From positions 1-38,000 of the forward strand of contig CABXRO010000011.1 of NCBI GenBank assembly GCA_902514645.1: a DNA stretch of 38,000 bases, written 5' to 3'. Of this stretch, positions 1-7,042 are shown piece after piece. The notes beneath the pieces are model-generated. The model was given only the letters and a program-made list of their open reading frames with translations, did not search any database and was not told where the DNA came from. The DNA comes from an uncultured SAR86 cluster bacterium. GTDB taxonomy: Bacteria; Pseudomonadota; Gammaproteobacteria; Magnimaribacterales; AG-339-G14. How positions within the stretch are numbered: position 1 is the first letter of the stretch; every line of letters starts with the position of its first letter. A program made the position numbers and the translations under genes.

Positions 1-481
1 ATCAAAAGTTTCATATGAAATTTCTATTGAACAGGAAATTGAGAATAATAAATTAGATAACTATTTGATAAATAATTGTTCAATTTTATTTGCTATGGGA
101 ACAGCTGCATTAGAAGGAGCTAAACTTGGAATTCCAACCATTCTTTTGGATATTTCTTATAAAAGAATTAATAAAGAATACAATTATTGTTGGCTCTACG
201 AAAGAGATGGCATGACTCTTGGAGAAAATATAAAAGATGTTTCCTCAAACTCTCTAGGCAAGGATTCTCTTGAATTAAGAATAAATGAGTATCTAGAAAA
301 TTTTGAAGAGATATCTAGTAAAACATTTAAGTATTTCGATAATAATCATAATTTAGATAATACTTCTCTTGAACTTTTAAAAAAGATAGATAATTCAACT
401 AGCCAATGGGGTAAAATTAAGGATTCAAAATTTACTTCAAGAGGAATTGTTTATAATTTTTATAAATATTTAAAAAGATGA
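1..481 (+). CDS. Left-truncated protein of the polysaccharide cluster, possibly glycosyltransferase-like (C-terminal part)
   Basis: The reading frame is open from base 2 to the TGA at 479-481, so the gene starts before the window. The TTG at 65 is only an internal codon, not a credible start. The visible 159 residues include FAMGTAALEGAKLGIPTILLD, a glycine/alanine-rich segment followed by a hydrophobic strand. This resembles the nucleotide-sugar-binding C-terminal half of GT-B fold enzymes, where an amphipathic 'GT..lEa..lgiP.i..D' stretch is common. No catalytic motif can be confirmed. The stop overlaps the next start (ATGA at 478-481), so it is co-translated with rfbF and belongs to the same operon. 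It could instead be a non-enzymatic surface-glycan protein; the family call is weak. Confidence 0.55.
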   Translation, partial: SKVSYEISIEQEIENNKLDNYLINNCSILFAMGTAALEGAKLGIPTILLDISYKRINKEYNYCWLYERDGMTLGENIKDVSSNSLGKDSLELRINEYLENFEEISSKTFKYFDNNHNLDNTSLELLKKIDNSTSQWGKIKDSKFTSRGIVYNFYKYLKR

Positions 482-1245
482 AAGTAGTAATTTTAGCAGG
501 GGGTTTGGGAACGAGATTGTCAGAAGAAACCGCTTCTATTCCTAAGCCAATGGTTAGTATTGGCAATCTTCCTATTATTGTTCATATAATGCGACATTAT
601 TATTTTCACGGCTACAAAGAGTTCGTAATATTATTGGGTAATAAAGGCAATCTAATAAAAGATTATTTTATGAATTATCCCTTCAATGCCAATGACTTTG
701 TTTTACAGCAAAAATCCAACAAAAAAACCTTAATAAATTCTCTTTCGGAAGACTGGACTATTTCTTTTGTAGATACTGGTCAAGAAACAATGACGGGGGG
801 GCGAATTAAAAGAGCTCAAGAAATCATTGGAGATAATGATTTTATGCTGACTTATGGAGATGGCGTTTCAGATATTGATTTAGGAAAGCTAGAAGATTTC
901 CATAAAAATCATAATAAAGTAGCAACAATGACAAGTATTCAGCCTAAAGAAAGATTCGGTGTTTTTGAAAGTAATGAAGATACTGTTACTTCTTTTCAGG
1001 AAAAACCAAATGAAACTGAAGCTTGGATTAATGGAGGTTTTTTTATTTTTAAAAAAGAATTATTTTCCTTGCTGAAAGACGATGATACTTTTCTTGAACA
1101 GGAGCCATTGCAGAGCTTAGCAAGAAAAGGTCAACTAATGACTTTTAGACATAGTGGATTTTGGAAATGTATGGATACTCTTAAAGATAAGCTAGAACTT
1201 CAATCTTATTGGGATTCTGGAAATCCTCCATGGAAAAAATGGTAA
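478..1245 (+). CDS. rfbF: Glucose-1-phosphate cytidylyltransferase
   Basis: This enzyme makes CDP-glucose from CTP and glucose-1-phosphate in the cytoplasm, the first step of CDP-deoxyhexose synthesis. The 255-residue length is normal for RfbF. The nucleotide-binding signature GGLGTRL lies at residues 8-14 with PKPM at 22-25; the metal/sugar segment YGDGVSD is near 126-132. WKCMDT near 229-234 is typical of this subfamily and separates it from dTTP-using RfbA. The ATG overlaps the preceding stop by four bases, and the CDP-glucose dehydratase gene follows after seven bases, which supports substrate specificity. It is read as part of one long polysaccharide operon. High confidence in function; the final sugar product is inferred separately. 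Confidence 0.93.
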   Translation: MKVVILAGGLGTRLSEETASIPKPMVSIGNLPIIVHIMRHYYFHGYKEFVILLGNKGNLIKDYFMNYPFNANDFVLQQKSNKKTLINSLSEDWTISFVDTGQETMTGGRIKRAQEIIGDNDFMLTYGDGVSDIDLGKLEDFHKNHNKVATMTSIQPKERFGVFESNEDTVTSFQEKPNETEAWINGGFFIFKKELFSLLKDDDTFLEQEPLQSLARKGQLMTFRHSGFWKCMDTLKDKLELQSYWDSGNPPWKKW

Positions 1246-1252
1246 TGAAAAA

Positions 1253-2344
1253 ATGTTTAATAATATTTTTCAAAATAAAAAAGTTCTGGTTACTGGCAAT
1301 ACAGGATTCAAAGGATCTTGGCTAACTCTTTGGCTTCTTAAATTAGGGGCAAACATAACTGGAATCTCTAAGGACATACCTACAAACCCATCACTTTTTA
1401 AAGCTTTAAAACTACAAAAAAAAATTGAGCATCACTTTATTGACGTTAAAGAAATAAAAAAGTTAAGAAAAATAATTTTTTCAACTCAGCCTGATTTTAT
1501 TTTTCACTTAGCAGCTCAACCAATAGTTTCTGAATCTTACAAAAATCCAATAGAAACTATTTCATCCAATAGCATAGGGACAACTAATTTACTCCAAATT
1601 ATGTGCGATATTGACTGGAAATGTTCTGCTTTGTTAGTAACAAGTGACAAGTGTTATGAAAATATAGAAAAATCAGCAGGATATAAAGAAACAGATAAAT
1701 TGGGAGGGAAAGATATCTATAGCTCATCTAAAGCTGCTGCAGAAATTTTTATAAGTTCTTATTTTAGAACTTTCCTAAACAGTAAGGATAATCTCACTTT
1801 AGCCGTGGGAAGGGCAGGAAATGTGATAGGTGGTGGAGATTGGGCAAGAGACAGGTTGGTCGTAGATTGTATGAAGGCTTGGGGAAAAAACAGGCCTGTA
1901 AGTATTCGAAATCCTTTATCAACGAGGCCTTGGCAACATGTTTTGGAGCCGTTATCAGGTTACTTGCATCTTGCAAATTTAATTTATCAATCAAGAGAAC
2001 TCAATGGAGAAGCATTTAATTTTGGTCCAAATCAAGACGATATATTGAATGTAGAATCTTTGATTAAAAAACTTTCAAAAAAGTTTGAACTCAATAAATC
2101 TTATAAAATTATTGAGAGCAATGATTTTCCTGAGTCTGGTCTTCTTCAGCTAGATATTGGCAAGGCAAAAAAGTTACTTAGATGGCAACCAGTACTTAAT
2201 ACTAGTGAAATGATAGAATCAGTTTCAGATTGGTATTTCAATTTTTTTAAAAAAAATGTTGACTTAATGGAGCTAACATTAAAACAAATTGAAATTTATG
2301 AATTTAAGGCTTCAAAAAGTAAATTACCATGGTCGAATCTATAG
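1253..2344 (+). CDS. rfbG: CDP-glucose 4,6-dehydratase
   Basis: This extended short-chain dehydrogenase/reductase converts CDP-glucose to CDP-4-keto-6-deoxyglucose using tightly bound NAD. The Rossmann motif TGNTGFKG is at residues 14-21, where the 'GNTGFKGSWL' form is characteristic of RfbG. The segment TSDKCYEN around 128-136 carries the dehydratase Asp/Lys pair, and the catalytic YSSSK is at about 156-160. The segment RPWQHVLEPLSGYL further on is also family-typical. Length (363 aa) is normal. It lies directly after rfbF, and its last codons overlap the next gene's start by 16 bases. The 4-keto product would feed the following epimerase and aminotransferase genes. Confidence 0.93.
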   Translation: MFNNIFQNKKVLVTGNTGFKGSWLTLWLLKLGANITGISKDIPTNPSLFKALKLQKKIEHHFIDVKEIKKLRKIIFSTQPDFIFHLAAQPIVSESYKNPIETISSNSIGTTNLLQIMCDIDWKCSALLVTSDKCYENIEKSAGYKETDKLGGKDIYSSSKAAAEIFISSYFRTFLNSKDNLTLAVGRAGNVIGGGDWARDRLVVDCMKAWGKNRPVSIRNPLSTRPWQHVLEPLSGYLHLANLIYQSRELNGEAFNFGPNQDDILNVESLIKKLSKKFELNKSYKIIESNDFPESGLLQLDIGKAKKLLRWQPVLNTSEMIESVSDWYFNFFKKNVDLMELTLKQIEIYEFKASKSKLPWSNL

Positions 2345-2769
2345 ATAACACAATTAAATATATCTCATTAAAAAAGATTTCAAATCCCCTTGGTGACGTA
2401 TGGCATGCAATTAAATCTTCCGACAGTGAGTATGTTGGTTTTGGCGAGGCTTATTTTTCTTTCATTGAAAAAGGAAAAATAAAAGGTTGGAAAAAGCACA
2501 AAAAAGCTACATTAAACCTTGTTGTCCCTGTTGGCGAAATAAAATTTTTTGCTTTCGACGAAGACCAAGAAGATAAAAATTCTAAATTATCTAGTTTTAC
2601 CTTAAGCGAAGAAAATTATTTCAGGCTTACAATTCCATCAGGAATCTGGCTTGCCTTTAAAGGACTTAAAGAAAGAAATATGCTTCTTAATGTTTCTGAT
2701 TATTCTCATGACCCATCAGAGGTTGAAGCTATCGAAATAGAAAATTTTCCAATTAATTTGAATGATTAG
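2329..2769 (+). CDS. RmlC-like cupin, probable CDP-4-keto-6-deoxysugar epimerase or isomerase
   Basis: The 146-residue protein looks like the core of the dTDP-4-dehydrorhamnose 3,5-epimerase (RmlC) and WxcM/FdtA cupin families. A strand pattern around GWKKHKKATLNLVVPVGE (53-70) matches the RmlC 'RGLH..' strand and supplies a candidate catalytic His57. IPSGIWLAF (102-110) matches the 'IP.GfaHGF' strand, but the second histidine there is replaced by tryptophan/leucine. SDY.HDP (123-129) matches the 'tdyy.pe' segment. It is shorter than RmlC (about 180 aa), so part of the usual N-terminus is missing. It overlaps rfbG by 16 bases and the aminotransferase by 8, so it most likely acts on the RfbG product. 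Whether it does C3/C5 epimerisation or a 3,4-keto shift cannot be told from sequence. Confidence 0.65.
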   Translation: MVESIDNTIKYISLKKISNPLGDVWHAIKSSDSEYVGFGEAYFSFIEKGKIKGWKKHKKATLNLVVPVGEIKFFAFDEDQEDKNSKLSSFTLSEENYFRLTIPSGIWLAFKGLKERNMLLNVSDYSHDPSEVEAIEIENFPINLND

Positions 2770-3871
2770 ACTTTCAAAATCCTCATTGAATAGTAAAGAA
2801 AAAATAGCTATTAGTAGAGTTATTGGAAATAGCTATTTGGGGATGGGTCCAGAAGTAAAATTATTTGAAGAAGAAATTAAAGATTATTTAAATACTTCAA
2901 AAAAAGTCATAGCAGTTTCTTCAGGAACAGCTGCACTCCATCTTGCACTTCAAGCTTGCGGAGTTGGCAAAGGAACCGAAGTTTTGGTTCCAAGCATTAC
3001 ATATGTTGCATCTTTTCAAGCAATTTCAGCTACTGGCGCAAAGCCAGTTGCATGTGATATCGCTGGAGATAACGGCTTTATTGATCTGGAAGACGCTAAA
3101 AAAAGAATAAATAAAAAAACAAAAGTAATCATGCCAGTTCATTATGCTAGTAATGCCCAAGAAATGAAAAAAGTATACAGATTTGCAAAAAAACATCAGC
3201 TCCGAGTCGTAGAGGACGCTGCCCATAGTTTTGGTTCTTTCAATGGAAATAAAAGAGTGGGCCAGATAGGAGATGTTATATGTTTTAGTTTTGATGGAAT
3301 AAAAAATATCACTTCCGGAGAAGGTGGAGCAATTTTAACAAGTGACAAAAGCTTAATATCAAAACTGAATGACATAAGGCTTCTTGGCGTGAGAGGAGAT
3401 TCAAAAAAAAGATATTCAAAATCCAGAAGCTGGAATTTCGATGTTCAAGAGCAGGGTTGGAGGTATCACTTAAGTGATGTGCTTGCTGCAATTGGAAGAA
3501 CACAGCTAAAGAAAGTGGAGTCCTTTCAAGAAAAACGAAAAAGAATTGTCAATTTTTATATAAGTAAATTGACTTCTATGAAGGAAATAGAACTTTTAAA
3601 AATTGATTTTAAAAAAAATCATCAACATATTTTTCCTATAAAGGTTTTAGATAATAAAAGAGATCCTTTAAAAAAATTCCTAGAAAAAAAGGGTATTCAA
3701 ACAGGTATTCACTATCAGCCCAATCACCTTTTAAGCAAATTCAGAACACCATATAAGCTTACAGAAAGTGAAAAATTTGGACAGGAAATTTTATCAATCC
3801 CTCTGCATCCTGATCTTAACAACAAAGAAATTAAAAGAGTGGTCATAGAGATTAAGAATTTTTTTAGCTAA
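2762..3871 (+). CDS. DegT/DnrJ/EryC1/StrS-family PLP sugar aminotransferase
   Basis: This fold-type I PLP enzyme transfers an amino group, usually from glutamate, to a nucleotide-linked keto-sugar. SSGTAALHLAL (53-63) binds the PLP phosphate, VPSITYVAS (77-85) is the typical substrate loop, and EDAAHSFG (151-158) supplies the PLP aspartate. The Schiff-base lysine is K181 in SFDGIKNITSGEGG. That lysine argues against RfbH, the iron-sulfur 3-dehydrase of the classic CDP pathway, which has histidine there and an iron-sulfur region not seen here. The length of 369 aa is normal. The upstream CDP-glucose genes suggest a CDP-4-amino (or 3-amino) 6-deoxyhexose product, which is inference. It starts inside the previous gene and its stop overlaps the next ATG (TAATG). 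Confidence 0.85.
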   Translation: MIRLSKSSLNSKEKIAISRVIGNSYLGMGPEVKLFEEEIKDYLNTSKKVIAVSSGTAALHLALQACGVGKGTEVLVPSITYVASFQAISATGAKPVACDIAGDNGFIDLEDAKKRINKKTKVIMPVHYASNAQEMKKVYRFAKKHQLRVVEDAAHSFGSFNGNKRVGQIGDVICFSFDGIKNITSGEGGAILTSDKSLISKLNDIRLLGVRGDSKKRYSKSRSWNFDVQEQGWRYHLSDVLAAIGRTQLKKVESFQEKRKRIVNFYISKLTSMKEIELLKIDFKKNHQHIFPIKVLDNKRDPLKKFLEKKGIQTGIHYQPNHLLSKFRTPYKLTESEKFGQEILSIPLHPDLNNKEIKRVVIEIKNFFS

Positions 3872-4803
3872 TGCCAAAAATTTCTGTAGTAATGAACTGT
3901 CATAATGGAGCTTCCTTTCTGAAGGAGTCAATTCAATCAGTTTTCAACCAAACATTTACCGATTGGGAAATTATTTTTTTTAATAATTTTTCGACAGATA
4001 ACAGCGAAGAAATAGCTCATTCGTTTGGGAATAAAGTAAAAGTCTTTAATTCTCAAAAATTATTGAACCTTGGGCATGCCCGAGCTGAGGCTTTAAATTT
4101 ATCTAATGGAGAATGGATAACTTTTCTAGATACAGATGATCTGTGGATGAAAAAAAAACTGGAGATTCAGTTAGAAGAGATAGAAGGAAGCGATTTTGCA
4201 CTAGGATATTCTGGAGTTACAGAGATTGATCAAATGGGCAAAGCTTTTAGAAAACAAATTCCAAAATATAATTCTGGATATATATTTAATGATCAACTTC
4301 AAAATTTTGAAATTAATATGGTTACCCCAATAATAAATGCAAATTTTCTTTCAATGAATAATTTGAATTTTAATCATAATTTTACTGCCTCTGAAGAATA
4401 TAACCTTTTCATGAAAATTTGCGCTCTTTCTCCAGTTATGGTTCAAAAAAAAATTTTGGGTTCTTACCGGATTTACGAGGATTCGCTTACAAACAAATTC
4501 ATGAAAAATTGGGCTTCTGAAAGGTTTGAAACTCTTGACTATTTGAAAGATACGCATAAAAAAATATTTGATTTAAATAAAAAAGGATTTGAGGCTGCCT
4601 ATGCCAGAGGTGAGTACTATTTAGCTAGATATCACTATGAAAATGGTAATAAAAATCAGGCTAAAACTTTAATTAAAAAAAATATTCATGTTTCTATGGT
4701 TTATCTGTTTCTTTATTTGATGGCAAACATTCCATTACTTTGGAAATTTTTCCATAAAAGAAAAGTTAAGAGTCTCTTATCAAAATTTTTAAAGATTAAT
4801 TAA
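3871..4803 (+). CDS. Family 2 glycosyltransferase
   Basis: A GT-A fold inverting glycosyltransferase that would add a sugar to the growing cytoplasmic-face glycan. The opening strand ISVVMNCHNGASFLKESIQS (4-23) and the metal-binding FLDTDDLW (85-92; DTDD 87-90) are standard GT2 features. The usual 'DDgStD' nucleotide motif reads NNFSTDN (38-44), a mild departure that is still seen in the family. The C-terminal tail (about 275-300) has a hydrophobic stretch, VYLFLYLMANIPLLW, flanked by lysines, likely a membrane-associated helix. Start and stop are tightly coupled to neighbours (TAATG at 3869-3873). Donor and acceptor cannot be assigned; the CDP-amino sugar made by the upstream genes is one candidate donor. 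Confidence 0.85.
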   Translation: MPKISVVMNCHNGASFLKESIQSVFNQTFTDWEIIFFNNFSTDNSEEIAHSFGNKVKVFNSQKLLNLGHARAEALNLSNGEWITFLDTDDLWMKKKLEIQLEEIEGSDFALGYSGVTEIDQMGKAFRKQIPKYNSGYIFNDQLQNFEINMVTPIINANFLSMNNLNFNHNFTASEEYNLFMKICALSPVMVQKKILGSYRIYEDSLTNKFMKNWASERFETLDYLKDTHKKIFDLNKKGFEAAYARGEYYLARYHYENGNKNQAKTLIKKNIHVSMVYLFLYLMANIPLLWKFFHKRKVKSLLSKFLKIN

Positions 4804-4805
4804 TT

Positions 4806-5945
4806 ATGCAAAAAAAAATCATGCCTTATTTAGTTGTTATTGGAACAAGGCCAGAGGCAATAAAGCTAGCCCCTTTATGCATTGAAATGAAAAAGAGAAA
4901 AATTAAATACAAAATTTTACTTACTGGGCAACATGAGGAAATGGCAAATGAGGTTCTCCCTCTTTTTGGTTTAAAGGCAAATTTTCTTTTAAATACAATG
5001 CAAAGAAATCAATCATTAAGTGAATTATCTTCTAAACTTTTTTTTGAAATAGAAAAGATTTTTAAAAAAAATAAATTTCAAGGGGTTTTTGTTCAGGGAG
5101 ATACCTCTTCCTCTTATATTGCTGGAATAACATCATTTTATAACAATACTCCCGTCTATCACGTAGAAGCGGGATTAAGAACAAATAATCTTCGCTCACC
5201 ATTTCCAGAAGAATTTAACCGAAAAGGTCTCTCGTATCTCGCAGAACATAATTTTTGTCCTACAAAAAATTCTAAAAATAACTTACTAAAAGAAGGAATT
5301 TCTAATACAAAAATTTCTGTAGTTGGAAATACGATTGTAGATGCCATAAAGCTTATTAAGACCAAGGCAAAAAATAATCCTTTTTCATCAAAAGAATTAC
5401 AAAAAAATGTAAATATTATCGATGACAAAAAAATCTTTAAAATACTGCTCACTATGCATAGAAGAGAAAATCACCAAAATGGTATTAAAAATGTATGTCG
5501 CGCAGTTAATAATTTAACCAAAACATTCAATATTCATGTATTTTTTCCGGTACATCCAAATCCAAATGTAAAAAAAGTAGTTAGAACAATACTTAAAGAT
5601 AATCATAAAGTGTCTCTCTTAGAGCCCTTGAATTACCGAGACCTTCTTAAATTAATGGATAAAACAGACCTTGTTCTTTCAGATAGTGGCGGCCTGCAAG
5701 AAGAGTCTCCTTCTTTTAAAAATCCTATTCTTATTTTAAGAGACTCTACAGAAAGACCTGAAATCATTGATGCTGGAGGAGGTTTATTGATCGGTACAGA
5801 TGAAGATAAAGTTTATAATATGACAAAAGAAATTATAGAGAATGAAAGAAAGTACAAAAAAATGTCTAGTATTAAAAATCCATTTGGAGATGGAAAAACC
5901 TCAAATAGAATTATAAACAAGGTAGTGACGAATAATGAAAAATAA
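4806..5945 (+). CDS. wecB: Non-hydrolysing UDP-N-acetylglucosamine 2-epimerase
   Basis: It interconverts UDP-GlcNAc and UDP-ManNAc in the cytoplasm, supplying ManNAc-type sugars for the polysaccharide. Hallmarks are all present: GTRPEAIKLAPL (13-24), TGQHEEM near 39-45, HVEAGLRT (119-126) followed by PFPEEFNR, the active-site MHRREN (217-222), the HPNPN loop beginning at His250, and SDSGGLQEE (292-300) which binds UDP. The length of 379 aa is typical. The ATG lies two bases after the glycosyltransferase stop, and the gene end overlaps the next start by 11 bases. No UDP-ManNAc dehydrogenase (wecC) follows here, so the epimer may be used directly, be modified by the adjacent SDR or oxidoreductase, or be oxidised by an enzyme outside the window. 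Confidence 0.92.
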   Translation: MQKKIMPYLVVIGTRPEAIKLAPLCIEMKKRKIKYKILLTGQHEEMANEVLPLFGLKANFLLNTMQRNQSLSELSSKLFFEIEKIFKKNKFQGVFVQGDTSSSYIAGITSFYNNTPVYHVEAGLRTNNLRSPFPEEFNRKGLSYLAEHNFCPTKNSKNNLLKEGISNTKISVVGNTIVDAIKLIKTKAKNNPFSSKELQKNVNIIDDKKIFKILLTMHRRENHQNGIKNVCRAVNNLTKTFNIHVFFPVHPNPNVKKVVRTILKDNHKVSLLEPLNYRDLLKLMDKTDLVLSDSGGLQEESPSFKNPILILRDSTERPEIIDAGGGLLIGTDEDKVYNMTKEIIENERKYKKMSSIKNPFGDGKTSNRIINKVVTNNEK

Positions 5946-7035
5946 ATTCAGAGAAAAAATATGTTTTGAGTATCTTAAAAATTGTAATTTTGAAAAAAAA
6001 TTAGAAAATTTTTATAAGAAAAAAACTATTTTGATTACTGGTGGAGCAGGTGCCATAGGAAGTAATTTAGCTATCTCTCTTTCTAAGCTTGTCGGTAAAA
6101 GAGGAAAGATAATAGTTTTAGATAATTTGTCTGCAATCCGTGATGAAGAACCTTGGAATCTTCCTTCCCTAGAAAATATGATCTTTGTCAAAGGCGATAT
6201 TAGAAATGATAAAGATTTAAAAAGAGTTTTTAAAGAAAGACCTGAAATTATTTTTCATCTTGCTGCGTTTTTTGCTAATCAAAATTCAGTAGATTATCCA
6301 GAAAATTCTGCATCTGTAGATGTCTTGGGCCAAATTAAGTTACTTGAGTACGCCGCTTTAACTAATGTCGAGAGATTTGTTTATGCCTCAAGCGGATGTG
6401 CTATCTATGGATCATATCCAAAATTACCTCTCGTGGAAGATTTTATTTCAATGCACCTGACTACACCCTATCAAATTAATAAGATGACTGGTGAGATGTA
6501 TTGTAATTTTTATAATCATCACTACGGCCTAAAAACTGTAAATTGTAGATTTTTTAATTCCTATGGCCCCGGAGAGGTGCCAGGTCAATACAGAAATGTA
6601 ATTCCCAATTTTTTATTTTGGTCTAGAAATGGTCAACATTTACCAATCACAGGGGATGGTAAGGAAACAAGAGACTTTACCTTTTGCTTGGATTTAGTTC
6701 AGGGTCTAATCAGGTCAGGTTTCTACGAAAAAGCTATAGGAGAAAACTTTAATTTAGCTTCAGGTAAAGAAACTTCCATAATTAAAATGGCAAAGTTAGT
6801 AAAGAAAGTAACAAATAATAATAAAGATTTTCTTTACAAACCAAGAAGAAAATGGGACACAAAGCCAAGACTTCTTGCCTCCATAAAAAAAGCAGAAAAA
6901 CTGATTGGTTACAAACCTTTTTTTGATTTTGAAGAAGGGTTTAATCTTACTCTTGAATGGTTTGAAGTTTTTGAAGATGAAATATCTAAATCTACTGATT
7001 TTCCTCCAGGAATGAGCTCTGCTGTAAGGGATTAA
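5935..7035 (+). CDS. Extended SDR: NAD-dependent nucleotide-sugar epimerase/dehydratase
   Basis: This is a GalE-like Rossmann enzyme acting on a nucleotide sugar. The NAD motif ITGGAGAIGSN is at 34-44, preceded by about 30 residues of charged, lysine-rich sequence that GalE proteins lack. YASSGCAIYG follows at about 150-159 and the catalytic pair is Tyr179/Lys183 in YQINK. RFFNSYGPGE and RDFTFCLDLVQGL are family-typical substrate and dimer regions. The position after wecB suggests a substrate in the UDP-HexNAc or CDP-hexose pool, but reaction and product cannot be read from the sequence. The ATG start overlaps wecB by 11 bases; a later start would lose only the unusual N-terminal extension, so the annotated start is not certain. 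Confidence 0.82.
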   Translation: MKNKFREKICFEYLKNCNFEKKLENFYKKKTILITGGAGAIGSNLAISLSKLVGKRGKIIVLDNLSAIRDEEPWNLPSLENMIFVKGDIRNDKDLKRVFKERPEIIFHLAAFFANQNSVDYPENSASVDVLGQIKLLEYAALTNVERFVYASSGCAIYGSYPKLPLVEDFISMHLTTPYQINKMTGEMYCNFYNHHYGLKTVNCRFFNSYGPGEVPGQYRNVIPNFLFWSRNGQHLPITGDGKETRDFTFCLDLVQGLIRSGFYEKAIGENFNLASGKETSIIKMAKLVKKVTNNNKDFLYKPRRKWDTKPRLLASIKKAEKLIGYKPFFDFEEGFNLTLEWFEVFEDEISKSTDFPPGMSSAVRD

Positions 7036-7042
7036 ATTTTAT

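Noticed and set aside
2762-3871. The aminotransferase as RfbH (CDP-6-deoxy-hexulose 3-dehydrase)
   Set aside because: It sits after rfbG as RfbH would, but it keeps the PLP lysine (Lys181) and shows no iron-sulfur cysteine region or extended length.
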